Shown: positions 50,718 through 59,873 of the stretch, piece after piece | How the letters are laid out: each line of letters begins with the position of its first letter | Position numbering within the stretch: the stretch's first letter is position 1 | Assembly (NCBI RefSeq): GCF_014654615.1 | Contig: NZ_BNBB01000008.1 | Coordinates: 62,001 to 126,000 of the forward strand | Direction: 5' to 3' | Length of the DNA: 64,000 bases | Source: Streptosporangium violaceochromogenes | Lineage (GTDB): Bacteria; Actinomycetota; Actinomycetes; Streptosporangiales; Streptosporangiaceae | The notes under the pieces: generated by a model | What the model saw: only the letters and a program-made list of their open reading frames with translations | The model's database searches: none | Told to the model about the DNA's origin: nothing | Program-made: the position numbers and the translations under genes

Positions 50718-52571
50718 ATGCCTCTGAACAGCCGCGACGACCTGCGGAACATCGCGATCATCGCGCACGTCGACCACGGCAAGACCACTCTCGTGGACGC
50801 CATGCTCTGGCAGTCCGGGGCTTTCCGGGCAAACCAAGACGTCGACGACCGTGTTATGGATTCCAACGACCTCGAACGCGAGAAGGGCATCACCATTCTC
50901 GCGAAGAACACCGCGGTCAAGCACGGCGGCATGACCCTCAACATCATCGACACCCCCGGCCACGCCGATTTCGGCGGCGAGGTCGAGCGCGGCCTGTCGA
51001 TGGTGGACGGCGTCGTGCTCCTGGTGGACGCCTCCGAGGGCCCGCTGCCGCAGACCCGGTTCGTGCTGCGCAAGGCGTTCGCCGCCAAGATGCCGGTGAT
51101 CCTGTGCATCAACAAGGTCGACCGCCCCGACGCCCGGATCAAGGAGGTCGTGGACGAGGTCTACGAGCTCTTCATCGATCTCGACGCCACCGAGGAGCAG
51201 ATCGACTTCCCCATCGTCTACGCCTCGGCCAAGGCCGGCCGCGCCTCGCTGAACCGTCCCGCCGACGGCGGGATGCCCGACTCCGACGACCTGGAGCCCC
51301 TGTTCGAGGTCATCAAGGAGACCATCCCGGCCCCGACCTACGACCCCACCGCCCCGCTCCAGGCGCACGTCACCAACCTCGACGCCTCCTCCTACCTCGG
51401 CCGGATCGCCCTGTGCCGCGTCCACCAGGGCACCATCAGGAAGGGCCAGCAGGTCGCCTGGTGCCGCACCGACGGCAGCATCCAGAAGGTGAAGATCACC
51501 GAGCTGCTGATGACCGAGGCGCTGGAGCGCAAGCCCGCCGAGGAGGCGGGCCCCGGCGACATCATCGCCATCGCCGGCATCCCGGACATCATGATCGGCG
51601 AGACCCTGGCCGACCCCGACGACCCGCGCCCGCTGCCGCTGATCACGGTGGACGAACCCGCGATCTCGATGACCATCGGCACCAACACCTCGCCCCTGGT
51701 CGGCAAGGTCAAGGGCTCCAAGGTCACCGCCCGCATGGTCAAGGACCGCCTGGACAAGGAGCTCGTCGGCAACGTCTCCCTGCGCGTCCTGCCGACCGAC
51801 CGCCCCGACGCCTGGGAGGTGCAGGGCCGCGGCGAGCTGGCGCTGGCCATCCTGGTCGAGCAGATGCGCCGCGAGGGCTACGAGCTGACCGTCGGCAAGC
51901 CGCAGGTGGTGACCAAGGTCGTCGACGGCAAGGTGCACGAGCCGGTCGAACGGCTGACCGTCGACTGCCCCGAGGAGTACCTCGGGGCGGTCACCCAGCT
52001 CCTGGCCGTCCGCAAGGGCCGCATGGAGAACATGACCAACCACGGCACCGGCTGGATCCGCATGGAGTTCGTGGTCCCGGCCCGCGGCCTGATCGGCTTC
52101 CGGACCGAGTTCCTCACCGAGACCCGGGGCACCGGCCTGGTGCACCACGTCTTCGAGGCCTACGAGCCGTGGTTCGGCGAGCTGCGCACCCGTGGCAGCG
52201 GCTCGCTGGTCGCCGACCGCTCCGGCCCGGTGACCGCGTTCGCGATGCTGAACCTCCAGGAGCGGGGCGTGCTGTTCGTCACCCCGACCACCGAGGTCTA
52301 CGAGGGCATGATCGTCGGCGAGAACTCGCGCTCCGACGACATGGACGTGAACATCACCAAGGAGAAGAAGCTCACCAACATGCGCTCGTCCACCAGCGAC
52401 GAGACGGAGAAGCTCATCCCGCCGCGTCTGCTCTCCCTGGAGCAGGCGCTGGAGTTCATCCGCGAGGACGAATGCGTGGAGATCACGCCGGAGACCGTCC
52501 GCATCCGCAAGGTCGTCCTGGACGCCGCGACCCGCGGCCGCAACGCCGCCCGGGCCAAGCGGGGTAGCTGA
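50718..52571 (+). CDS. typA: Ribosome-associated GTPase TypA/BipA
   Basis: 617 residues. G1 AHVDHGKTT near 16-24, G2 region REKGITI, G3 DTPGHADF, G4 NKVDRPDA; then EF-G-like domains II, III ([20 protein letters not shown]) and V, and the BipA C-terminal domain ([28 protein letters not shown]). It binds the 70S ribosome and aids assembly and stress growth. ATG 50718 was chosen over GTG 50706 because it matches the family start; neither ribosome-binding site is strong. Confidence 0.95.
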   Translation: MPLNSRDDLRNIAIIAHVDHGKTTLVDAMLWQSGAFRANQDVDDRVMDSNDLEREKGITILAKNTAVKHGGMTLNIIDTPGHADFGGEVERGLSMVDGVVLLVDASEGPLPQTRFVLRKAFAAKMPVILCINKVDRPDARIKEVVDEVYELFIDLDATEEQIDFPIVYASAKAGRASLNRPADGGMPDSDDLEPLFEVIKETIPAPTYDPTAPLQAHVTNLDASSYLGRIALCRVHQGTIRKGQQVAWCRTDGSIQKVKITELLMTEALERKPAEEAGPGDIIAIAGIPDIMIGETLADPDDPRPLPLITVDEPAISMTIGTNTSPLVGKVKGSKVTARMVKDRLDKELVGNVSLRVLPTDRPDAWEVQGRGELALAILVEQMRREGYELTVGKPQVVTKVVDGKVHEPVERLTVDCPEEYLGAVTQLLAVRKGRMENMTNHGTGWIRMEFVVPARGLIGFRTEFLTETRGTGLVHHVFEAYEPWFGELRTRGSGSLVADRSGPVTAFAMLNLQERGVLFVTPTTEVYEGMIVGENSRSDDMDVNITKEKKLTNMRSSTSDETEKLIPPRLLSLEQALEFIREDECVEITPETVRIRKVVLDAATRGRNAARAKRGS

Positions 52572-52592
52572 CCCGCGACCGCCGGATCGCCG

Positions 52593-52625
52593 GGAGGCAC
52601 CGGGCCCGCGTGGCCCGGCGCCTCC
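52593..52625 (+). terminator. Terminator after typA
   Basis: Stem GGAGGC(A)CCGGGCC / GGCCCGG(C)GCCTCC with loop CGCGT, 21 bases past the stop codon. Confidence 0.75.
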
Positions 52626-52691
52626 AGCCGGCCCCAACCCCCTTCCAAGAGGGGGCGGGCAGGCTTTCCCCCCGAAAGGGGGAATCAATCG

Positions 52692-52775
52692 ATGCGGACC
52701 ATAACCGGCCGTCTTCATCTGGCCCTGTCGCTCGCCTGGGCGATCTTCACCGTGCTCGTGCTGCTGCTCGTCTGA
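52692..52775 (+). CDS. Possible 27-residue membrane peptide
   Basis: MRTITGRLHLALSLAWAIFT then VLVLLLV and stop: one hydrophobic helix after a basic N-terminus. AAAGGGGGAATCAATCG gives a reasonable ribosome-binding site. Downstream of the typA terminator. No family known; it could be chance. Confidence 0.4.
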   Translation: MRTITGRLHLALSLAWAIFTVLVLLLV

Positions 52776-52953
52776 GCCCCCGGCCGGTACGGCCCCGCCT
52801 TACCCCACGGCTTTTCCCGGGAAACGGACCGTTTACCGGGACGGTGGCCGATTCGTGCCTGGTGAGGAGGGGCGACATCACCGCCCAGACCGGCGGAATC
52901 AAGGTAACGTGGTCGGGAACGGCGTTCGCCGCCCCTCCTCGGCGAACCCCGGA

Positions 52954-52966
52954 GGTTACGGTAACC
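52954..52966. promoter_or_regulatory. Inverted repeat before the DUF397 gene
   Basis: GGTTAC-G-GTAACC, about 84 bases upstream of the DUF397 start. GGTAACG also occurs at 52902. Possible operator for an XRE-type regulator. Confidence 0.35.
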
Positions 52967-53049
52967 ACGGGGTTATTTGAGGCTGTCCTCGTGGAGATGT
53001 CACCGCTCGACACGGCGACGGTTCGCGTCAAGAGAATGGCGGAGCAAAG

Positions 53050-53292
53050 ATGGATCTGAGCAATCTCCGGTGGCGGAAATCGAGTTTCAGCGGTGCCAAC
53101 GGAGGTGACTGCGTCGAGGTCGCCGCGCTTGACACCACCTCCCCCCGGCCGGAGTACAAGCGGGGCGCCACCCACGCCGTCCGCGACAGCAAGGACCCCT
53201 CGGGCCCGGTGCTCTACTTCGAGCACGGCGAGTGGGAGGCGTTCCTCAAGGGGGTGAAGGGGGCCGAGTTCGACACCGGGCACGCCGGATAG
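53050..53292 (+). CDS. DUF397 protein without an adjacent XRE partner
   Basis: 80 residues, start ATG 53050 after GGAGCAAAG. It has the DUF397 signature: LRWRKSSFSGANGGDCVEVA at the start, VRDSKDPSGPVLYF and WEAFLKGVKGAEFD at the end. In Streptomyces and relatives these proteins pair with an upstream XRE/DUF5753 regulator (WhiJ-like pairs). No such gene lies on either side here. Confidence 0.9.
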   Translation: MDLSNLRWRKSSFSGANGGDCVEVAALDTTSPRPEYKRGATHAVRDSKDPSGPVLYFEHGEWEAFLKGVKGAEFDTGHAG

Positions 53293-53294
53293 CC

Positions 53295-53319
53295 GGACGG
53301 CCCTCCTCGCGGGCCGTCC
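53295..53319 (+). terminator. Terminator after the DUF397 gene
   Basis: Perfect 9-bp stem GGACGGCCC / GGGCCGTCC, loop TCCTCGC, two bases after the stop codon; also suited to the convergent fmdA. Confidence 0.7.
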
Positions 53320-53403
53320 CCGGCCCCCCGTTCCCGTCGCCGGCCGAAGACCCCCCGCGGCGGCGGAAGGCCGCGACGCCGGCCGGAACACCCGCGACGC
53401 CGG

Positions 53404-54651
53404 TCAGGACGTCACTGCGCACTGTCCCCGATCCTGCTTGACGGGTCCCTCTCCGTTCGGGCGCACGTCGAAGTCGAAGATCTCGGTGGGGAGATAGAGC
53501 GAGCAGCAGGCGTTGGGAATGTCGACGATGCCGCTGATCCGTCCCTCGATGGGCGCCGAGCCGAGAAGCAGGTACGCCTGTTCGCCGGTGTAGCCCCACT
53601 TCTTGAGGTATTCGACGGCGTTGAGGCAGGCACGGCGGTAGGCGATCGTCGCGTCGAGGTAGTAGTTCGTGTCGGTGTCGTGGTCGACCGAGATGCCGAT
53701 GAACGACATGAACTCCGAGTAGCGCGGCTCGACGTTGCCGGGCATGAAGATCGGATTGGTACTGACACCGTACTTCTCCATGCCCCCCTTGATGAGGTCG
53801 ACGTGGAAGTCGATGAAGCCGCCCATCTCGACCGCCCCGCAGAAGGTGATCTCACCGTCGCCCTGGCTGAAGTGCAGGTCCCCTCCGGAGAGCTTGGCGT
53901 CCTTCACGAAGACGGGGTAGAAGACGCGCGCCCCGCGGGTGAAGTTCTTGATGTCGTGGTTGCCGCCGTTCTCCCGGGCGGGAACGGTGCGGGCCCCCTC
54001 CCTGGCGATCCGGTCCGCCAGTTCGCCGGTCGCCGTTCCGGCGAGCGCGTTGTCGGGCAGCGGCGGCAGGCCCAGGGCGGGGACCCGGCCGGGGTCGGTG
54101 TCGATGAGGGCCTGCTCCCTGCGGTTCCAGCTCGCGAGCAGTTCCGCCGAGGGGGCCGTGCCGAACAGTCCCGGGTGGGTGATGCCGGTGTAGCGGATCC
54201 CGGGCAGATGGCGGGACGTCGCGGACAGCCCGTGGAAGTCCCAGACCGCCTTGTAGGCGTCCGGGAAGTAGTCGGTCAGGAAGCCGCCGCCGTTCACCTT
54301 GGCGAACACACCGGTGTACCCCCACCCCTGCCCCGACACCTCACCGGTCTCCTGGGGGACCGGCCCGAGATCGAGGATGTCGACCACCAGGAGGTCACCC
54401 GGTTCGGCTCCCTCGACCCCGATGGGACCGCTCAGCATGTGCGCGAGGGTCAGGTCGACGTCCCGTACGTCGTTGGCCGAGTCGCTGTTGCGAATCTGGC
54501 TGTCGGTCCAGTCGCGGCACTCGACGCGGAACTCGTCCCCGGGCCGGACCATGGCGGCGACGGGGATGTCCGGATGCCATCGGTTGTGGCCGGGCACGTC
54601 TTGATCACGCATGGACTTCGACTGATCCACACGAAACACGACTTCGGGCAT
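53404..54651 (-). CDS. fmdA: Formamidase (acetamidase/formamidase family)
   Basis: 415 residues, start ATG 54651 eight bases after AAGGAG. Full FmdA family sequence: MPEVVFRVDQSKSM start, HNRWHPDIPVAAMVRPGDEF, HPGLFGTAPSAEL near 170, GNHDIKNFTRGARVFYPVFV, HFSQGDGEITFCGAVEMGG near 270 and PNACCSLYLPTEIFDFDV at the end. It hydrolyses formamide (or acetamide) to ammonia and the acid in the cytoplasm. Last gene of the fmdB-amiS-fmdA operon. A much longer upstream frame is an artefact crossing amiS. Confidence 0.93.
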   Translation of the reverse strand: MPEVVFRVDQSKSMRDQDVPGHNRWHPDIPVAAMVRPGDEFRVECRDWTDSQIRNSDSANDVRDVDLTLAHMLSGPIGVEGAEPGDLLVVDILDLGPVPQETGEVSGQGWGYTGVFAKVNGGGFLTDYFPDAYKAVWDFHGLSATSRHLPGIRYTGITHPGLFGTAPSAELLASWNRREQALIDTDPGRVPALGLPPLPDNALAGTATGELADRIAREGARTVPARENGGNHDIKNFTRGARVFYPVFVKDAKLSGGDLHFSQGDGEITFCGAVEMGGFIDFHVDLIKGGMEKYGVSTNPIFMPGNVEPRYSEFMSFIGISVDHDTDTNYYLDATIAYRRACLNAVEYLKKWGYTGEQAYLLLGSAPIEGRISGIVDIPNACCSLYLPTEIFDFDVRPNGEGPVKQDRGQCAVTS

Positions 54652-54794
54652 GACGAGACTCCTTCTCTGGATGGTCCGTTCTCTGGACGGTCCGGTCTCT
54701 CTCGGTGGTCCGGTTCCCTCGGAAGGCCGGCGACGGCCGGGCCCCCAAGGGGTGCGGCACCTCCTCTCGCTCGGCGTGCGGCCCGGCCGCACGG

Positions 54795-55442
54795 CTAGGG
54801 GGCGGCGACCGTCTCCCCGCCGGCCGGTTCCGGCCGGGCGGGAGGCTCCGGCCGCTTTCTCGTCAGCGGCCAGAGCGCGGCGAACACCACGACGCCGAAC
54901 ACGGCGAGGACGATCGCCAGAACGGTCTGGTTCCATCGCTGCCAGTAGCCGGTGAGCAGCAGGAAGGAGGGGATGGCCGCGGTGACCCACCCCTCGATCG
55001 CCGTCACCCAGCCCGTGTAGGTGGTCAGACGCTCGCGTTTCAGCCCCAGCAGCAGGAAGAACAGCAGCCACAGGAACGACCAGTAGAGCCAGATGACCCC
55101 GAAGGGCTGGTTGTCGAGGTGCCGGAAGCTGGCGAAGGAGAAGCCGAGCGCCATGATGGCCACGAACAGCGAGAAGTAGCCGACTCCGGTGGTGTCGAAC
55201 CCGCCGAGCAGGCCGACGCCCACGTAGAGGTAGGTGAAGCCGAACAGGAAGAGCCCCGAGGCGCCCAGGATCACGTTCGGCTGTCCCCCGGAGGTGATGA
55301 TCAGCACGGTGGGCGTGACCACCTGAAGCGTCCCGACGAAGAGGTTGAAGATGGCCGCCGCCCGTGGGTCGACCTTTCCCAGGAGCATCAGCCCGTTGAT
55401 GAACAGCACCGCACCGACGTAAAGCAGTCCGACGTCTCCCAT
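54795..55442 (-). CDS. AmiS/UreI-family amide or urea channel
   Basis: 215 residues from ATG 55442 (GTG 55451 possible). Six to seven membrane helices beginning GDVGLLYVGAVLFINGLMLL, with the conserved motifs FTYLYVGVGLL and YWSFLWLLFFLLLGL. The family forms proton-gated urea or amide pores. Placed between fmdB and fmdA, it most likely admits formamide or short amides. Confidence 0.9.
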   Translation of the reverse strand: MGDVGLLYVGAVLFINGLMLLGKVDPRAAAIFNLFVGTLQVVTPTVLIITSGGQPNVILGASGLFLFGFTYLYVGVGLLGGFDTTGVGYFSLFVAIMALGFSFASFRHLDNQPFGVIWLYWSFLWLLFFLLLGLKRERLTTYTGWVTAIEGWVTAAIPSFLLLTGYWQRWNQTVLAIVLAVFGVVVFAALWPLTRKRPEPPARPEPAGGETVAAP

Positions 55443-55522
55443 CGGTGACACACCCCCCTCGTGTCGGTGATGGGGGATTTACGGGTGGGCCGCGTGATCC
55501 GTCCGCCGCGTCCGGACGCCTG

Positions 55523-55798
55523 CTACGGCCGCGGCAGACGGGCCGACGCGGGGTGTGGTGGCCGGGGACTCCGCCTGGGGGGCGGTCCGGAGACGACCGC
55601 GGGTGCCTCGCGGCTCCGCTCCTCGCGGTCGAGCGCGGCGGACAGCACCGGGTGCACCCGGGAGAGGTTCGGGGGTGAGAAGAGCCGAGGGGCGTCGCGC
55701 TCGCAGGCGGGGCAGCCGCGGGACGGCGGCGCGGTTCCCATCGGGAGGCGAACGTCGAAGGACCCGCAGTCCGGACAGACGTATTCGTAGATTGCCAC
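55523..55798 (-). CDS. fmdB: FmdB-type zinc-ribbon protein
   Basis: 91 residues from GTG 55798 after GAGAGGGGACGCC. An N-terminal zinc ribbon MAIYEYVCPDCGSFDVRLPM with a second CxxC (GCPACERDAP); the C-terminal half is a disordered Arg/Pro-rich tail. FmdB is proposed to regulate formamidase expression. First gene of the operon. Confidence 0.88.
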   Translation of the reverse strand: MAIYEYVCPDCGSFDVRLPMGTAPPSRGCPACERDAPRLFSPPNLSRVHPVLSAALDREERSREAPAVVSGPPPRRSPRPPHPASARLPRP

Positions 55799-55900
55799 GG
55801 GCGTCCCCTCTCCGCCGGACGGGAGAGCGGGGACCTTGTCGCCCCCGGGGTCTCGGCCGGCGGTGGCCGGATCAGTGATGAACCGAATCCACTATTCCGG

Positions 55901-55928
55901 GGTATCCGAAATGAGAACGGCCTGTCAA
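55901..55928 (-). promoter_or_regulatory. Putative SigA promoter of fmdB-amiS-fmdA
   Basis: On the minus strand: TTGACA (55928-55923), 16-base spacer, GATACC (55906-55901), about 100 bases before the fmdB start. The rest of 55799-56099 shows no gene. Confidence 0.45.
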
Positions 55929-56099
55929 GGCCCTCGATCCCGCCGTACGGCCCGCCCGTCCCTGCGAGGGGCGCGAAGGCCGGGCAAGGGAATACCGGGC
56001 CGTGAACGACCCCGGGCCGGGGCCATACCGTCCCCTGAATCAAACCGGGCACCCCTCGGCGAAGTCCCAACAGAGTCCCCGGTCAGGGCTCGTCGGCCC

Positions 56100-56984
56100 T
56101 CAACGGCCGTCGTAGCTGGTGTACTCCCTGCCGGGCACCAGGCGGCCCCCGCCGTACAGCTCGGACAGCGTCACGAACGCGTATCCCCTGCGGGTGAACT
56201 GGTTCAGGATCTCCGGGACGGCGTCGACCGTGCTGGCGTGGATGTCGTGCATGAGCACGATGGAGCCGGGCGCGGCCTGGGTGGCGCGCTGCAGGACGAT
56301 CGAGGCGTCGCGGTCCCGCCAGTCCATGGTGTCGACGTTCCACAGGATCTGGGCGAGCCCCTCCCTGCGCGCCTCGGCGGCCACCCGCCTGTCGGTGGCG
56401 CCGTACGGCGGGCGCATGAAGGTCATCCTGACCCCGGCCAGCCTTTTGACGATCTTCTGGGTGCTGGAGAGCTGGTACTTCAGCCGGCCCGGCGACAGCT
56501 GGGGGAGCGGCGGATGGTCCCAGCTGTGGTTGCCCAGCTCGTGCCCCTCACTCACCATCCGGCGGAGGTTCTCCCCACGGTCCTCGGCCACCATCTGGCC
56601 GATCACGAAGAAGGTCACCCTGGCATGGTGCCGGGCGAGGGCGTCGAGCAGCCTCCCGGTGTGCTCTCCCGGCCCGTCGTCGAAGGTCAGCGCCACACAC
56701 CTGACGCGCCGACAGTCGATCTTGCGTGCCGCGGGCGCCACCGGGAGCCTGTTCCTCGGCCACTGCGGCTGTATCCCGGTCAGCTTCTCGGCCAGTTCCT
56801 CGGGGTCGAACGGCGAGGGCGTGGCGGGCGGGGGCACCCGGGGCGGGTAAAGCGGCGAGGGGGGAGAGGGCGCGGCCGAGGGAACGGTCACCGGCCCCGC
56901 CTGGGAACTCACCAGCGCGATCGGCGAGGCGCATCCCCCGGTCGCCAGGAGGAGCACAGCCACTGGGACGGTCCACAGCCACAC
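56100..56984 (-). CDS. Lipoprotein polysaccharide deacetylase (NodB domain)
   Basis: 294 residues. A lipoprotein signal peptide with lipobox LLLATGGC (Cys at about 18), then a Pro/Ser-rich linker to about 65. The NodB domain at about 95-285 has motif 1 ALTFDDGPGEHT (catalytic and metal Asp), motif 2 HELGNHSWDHP (metal His pair), motif 3 MRPPYGATD, motif 4 DTMDWRDRD and motif 5 IVLMHDIH: a complete active site. It deacetylates peptidoglycan or other N-acetyl glycans outside the membrane. The first residue is GTG-encoded. Confidence 0.9.
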   Translation of the reverse strand: MWLWTVPVAVLLLATGGCASPIALVSSQAGPVTVPSAAPSPPSPLYPPRVPPPATPSPFDPEELAEKLTGIQPQWPRNRLPVAPAARKIDCRRVRCVALTFDDGPGEHTGRLLDALARHHARVTFFVIGQMVAEDRGENLRRMVSEGHELGNHSWDHPPLPQLSPGRLKYQLSSTQKIVKRLAGVRMTFMRPPYGATDRRVAAEARREGLAQILWNVDTMDWRDRDASIVLQRATQAAPGSIVLMHDIHASTVDAVPEILNQFTRRGYAFVTLSELYGGGRLVPGREYTSYDGR

Positions 56985-57011
56985 GTTTGCCCCCCGGCGA
57001 CCAGGCGGGGA

Positions 57012-57317
57012 TCATGGATAGTCTTCGGCCACATCCCCCCGCAAGATCCTGGCCAGGTCCTCCCACCAGGATGGGACATTGCTCTGAAGTTCGGCGTAAC
57101 GACGCGCCACGCGAATCGCACATCCTTGAGGATCCGTACCCAGATGGCGCCGTTTCACATGACCTTCCTGCCAACGGTAAAAACCATCTCTGAACCGAAC
57201 GACAAGGCCGATCCAGACCGACAGGGTGCCGTCACCTCCGACCTCGTAGACGCCGGTGACGCCGAGTGCCACCAGTTCGGCGCGGAGCCGGGCGATCGCC
57301 GCGAGGGGCTCGCTCAT
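57012..57317 (-). CDS. Small protein of unknown function
   Basis: 101 residues from ATG 57317, near a GGGGGG stretch that could be its ribosome-binding site. MSEPLAAIARLRAELVALGV, a YEVGGDGTLSVWIGLVVRF centre and a helical, Trp-rich C-terminus (NVPSWWEDLARILRGD). It resembles short actinobacterial proteins next to XRE/DUF397 genes, but no family can be assigned with confidence. It lies downstream of the sigma-factor gene where rsrA would be expected, yet has no HxxxCxxC zinc motif. Confidence 0.65.
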   Translation of the reverse strand: MSEPLAAIARLRAELVALGVTGVYEVGGDGTLSVWIGLVVRFRDGFYRWQEGHVKRRHLGTDPQGCAIRVARRYAELQSNVPSWWEDLARILRGDVAEDYP

Positions 57318-57530
57318 CGGCCACCCCCCGGGCACCTCCCGGGCCGCCGGGGCGGGCCGTACGGCGAAGGACACGTCTCGCGAACCGGCGGGGCGGACAC
57401 GCCGGTCTGGAACACCGAAGGCGACATAGTGCAATGGTGCGGCTCCGCAGAGTTCCCGGACACCGGTTCCCCACTATTGGACCGGCGGATACGAGGGTTC
57501 GGTGACGGCCGTCACCGATGGAAAGCGCGG

Positions 57531-58127
57531 CTAGGCGGCCTGGCGCTGCTCGGGCAGGCGCAGGGCGCCCTCCTGGCGGGCGTAATCCTCCAGCATCGCC
57601 CGCAGCTGGCGGCGGCCGCGGTGCAGGCGGGACATGACGGTGCCGATGGGGGTGCCCATGCGCTCGGCGATCTCCTTGTAGGCGAAGCCCTCGACGTCGG
57701 CCAGGTAGACGGCCACCCGGAAGTCCTCGGGCAGCGACCGCAGGGCGTTCATCACGACGCTGTCGGGCAGCTGCTCCAGCGCCTCGGTCTCGGCGGACTT
57801 CAGGCCGGAGGACATGTGGGACTCGGCGGCGGCGAGCTGCCAGTCCTCGATCTCCTCGGTGGCCGAGAGCTTGGGTGAGCGCTGCTTCTTGCGGTAGTCG
57901 TTGATGAAGTTGTTGGTGAGGATGCGGTGCAGCCAGGCCTTGAGGTTGGTGCCCTCGCGGAACTGGTGGTAGGAGGTGAACGCCTTGGCCACCGTCTCCT
58001 GCACCAGGTCCTCGGCGTCCGCGGAGTTGCGGGTCAAACGCATCGCGGACGCGTAGAGCTGGTTGGTCACCGGGACGACGTCTCGTTCGAACCAGTCCTG
58101 GCGCTGCTCTTCGGTCATCGTGATCAC
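57531..58127 (-). CDS. SigR/SigH-like group 4 (ECF) sigma factor
   Basis: 198 residues from GTG 58127, eight bases after GGGGG; ATG 58118 is the next start. Region 2: ALRL-like [20 protein letters not shown] and [20 protein letters not shown]. Linker [20 protein letters not shown]. Region 4: [20 protein letters not shown] and [20 protein letters not shown]. These match SigR of Streptomyces, the thiol-oxidative-stress sigma factor. SigR is normally followed by its zinc anti-sigma gene rsrA; here the following gene lacks the zinc motif. No clear GGGAAT-N18-GTT autoregulatory promoter was seen upstream. Confidence 0.88.
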   Translation of the reverse strand: MITMTEEQRQDWFERDVVPVTNQLYASAMRLTRNSADAEDLVQETVAKAFTSYHQFREGTNLKAWLHRILTNNFINDYRKKQRSPKLSATEEIEDWQLAAAESHMSSGLKSAETEALEQLPDSVVMNALRSLPEDFRVAVYLADVEGFAYKEIAERMGTPIGTVMSRLHRGRRQLRAMLEDYARQEGALRLPEQRQAA

Positions 58128-58646
58128 GTTTTCTTCCCCCTTGCGCTGTTCCCCCGCGTACCGTCCGGCGCGGGCACGAGACACCCGTCCCGACGGTTCG
58201 TTGCATGCTCGCAGGCGTCTTGTAAACAGGCCGTAAGAGCGTTCGTACCTGATCAGGAGGTGGGTCGGCGTCTGTTCCCGGGCGGCGGCGGCACGCCCGA
58301 CAGCCGGACAAGTCTCATTATCGTAACATCTCCCTCCAAATTTGGACGAAGATGTGTGTATCATCACATAACCCCAGGTTGGGGTATTTTTCGCCCCCCG
58401 GACCACGGCCGCGGACGCGAGGGAACGCGCCGGGAGCCCGGGGAGGACGGGAAGAACGGGAAAGCCTGGACGGCCGAAACGACCGGGACGGCCTGGGCCA
58501 CCCACCGGACCACGGCCGGCATCCGTCGCCATCACAACCACTCTCACACCTGTCCGCTTCCCGGGAGGGGAACCGTAAACCCTCACCCCTCGCTACGGAC
58601 CCGCGGGCCGCGCGGTTCACCCGCCCGCCCCGCGCCACCCGCCGGA
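58128..58646. other. 519-bp gap upstream of the sigma factor gene
   Basis: The patch 58318-58400 is AT-rich and contains the 12-bp palindrome TCCAAATTTGGA (58335-58346) and CCCCAGGTTGGGG. It is a likely promoter or regulator region for the sigma gene. No coding frame supported. Confidence 0.4.
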
Positions 58647-59822
58647 TCAGTCGCCCAGGAGCGCGTCCACGAAAACCTCGGGAACGAACGGAGCCAGGTC
58701 GTCGGGCCCCTCCCCCAGACCGACGAGCTTGACCGGGACGCCCAGCTCCCGCTGGACGGAGATGATGATGCCGCCCTTGGCGGTGCCGTCCAGCTTGGTC
58801 AGGGCGATGCCGGTGACGTCGACGACCTCGGCGAACACCCGGGCCTGGCGCATGCCGTTCTGCCCGGTGGTGGCGTCCAGGACGAGCAGGACCTCGTCCA
58901 CGGTGGCCTTCTTCTCGATGACCCGCTTGACCTTGCCGAGCTCGTCCATCAGACCGGTCTTGGTGTGCAGACGGCCCGCGGTGTCCACGATCACCACGTC
59001 GGCCTTCGACGCGACGCCCTCGGCCACCGCGTCGAAGGCGACCGAGGCGGGGTCACCGCCCTCCGGGCCGCGCACGACCTCGGCCCCGACCCGGTCGCCC
59101 CAGGTCTGAAGCTGGTCGGCGGCGGCGGCCCGGAAGGTGTCGGCGGCGCCGAGCACCACCTTGTTGCCGTCGCCGACCAGGGAGCGGGCCAGCTTGCCCG
59201 TGGTGGTGGTCTTGCCGGTGCCGTTGACACCGACCACGAGCACCACCGCCGGGCGCTCGCCGTGCGGCTTGACGTGGAGGGTGCGGTCGGTGTCGGCGCC
59301 GATCTGGGTGAGCAGCTGCTCCTTGAGCAGCTCGCGCACCTCGGCGGGCGTCCGGCTGCCCAGCACCTTCACCCGGGTCCGCAACTCCTCGACCATGGCC
59401 TGGGTGGGGGCGACGCCGACGTCGGCGCCGATCAGCGTCTCCTCGATCTCGTCCCAGGTGTCGTCGTCGAGCCGGTCCCGCGACAGCAGGTCCAGCAGTC
59501 CCCTGCCGAGGGTGTTCTGCGACCGGGCCAGCCGGGCGCGCAGCCGTACCATCCGGCCGGCGGACGGCGGCGGAACCTCGACGGCCGGGGGGACGACCAT
59601 GGGCTCGGCCGGCTTCGCCGGGGGTGGGACGGTGGTGGTCGCGGTGTCGTCGTCGGTGACCGTCGTGGCGGAGCCCCGCTCCCGCTCCTCAAGCGGCGGC
59701 GTCGTGGGGGGTTCGACCGGCGGAGCCGCCTTGCCGCCCGGCCGGAACAGCAGGAACATGCCGCCGACCGCCACCAGGGCGATGACGACAACGATCGCGA
59801 TTATGCCGAGATAGGCTTCCAC
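58647..59822 (-). CDS. ftsY: Signal-recognition-particle receptor FtsY
   Basis: 391 residues from GTG 59822. An N-terminal membrane helix (GIIAIVVVIALVAVGGMFLL) is followed by a Pro/Thr/Glu-rich linker to about residue 85, then the NG GTPase domain: GVNGTGKTTTTGKLA (G1), DTFRAAAADQL, DTAGRLHTK (G3), TKLDGTAKGG (G4) and GLGEGPDDLAPF. It docks ribosome-SRP complexes at the membrane. Immediately downstream of smc, a common actinobacterial order. Confidence 0.95.
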   Translation of the reverse strand: MEAYLGIIAIVVVIALVAVGGMFLLFRPGGKAAPPVEPPTTPPLEERERGSATTVTDDDTATTTVPPPAKPAEPMVVPPAVEVPPPSAGRMVRLRARLARSQNTLGRGLLDLLSRDRLDDDTWDEIEETLIGADVGVAPTQAMVEELRTRVKVLGSRTPAEVRELLKEQLLTQIGADTDRTLHVKPHGERPAVVLVVGVNGTGKTTTTGKLARSLVGDGNKVVLGAADTFRAAAADQLQTWGDRVGAEVVRGPEGGDPASVAFDAVAEGVASKADVVIVDTAGRLHTKTGLMDELGKVKRVIEKKATVDEVLLVLDATTGQNGMRQARVFAEVVDVTGIALTKLDGTAKGGIIISVQRELGVPVKLVGLGEGPDDLAPFVPEVFVDALLGD

Positions 59823-59873
59823 AAGACCACAGTTTTCCAGACGGCCCGGGATGCTCCACACCCCCGGCCCCTT

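Noticed and set aside
53404..56070. Apparent 888-residue formamidase
   Set aside because: The true start at 54651 has a strong ribosome-binding site; the extension reads through amiS out of frame.
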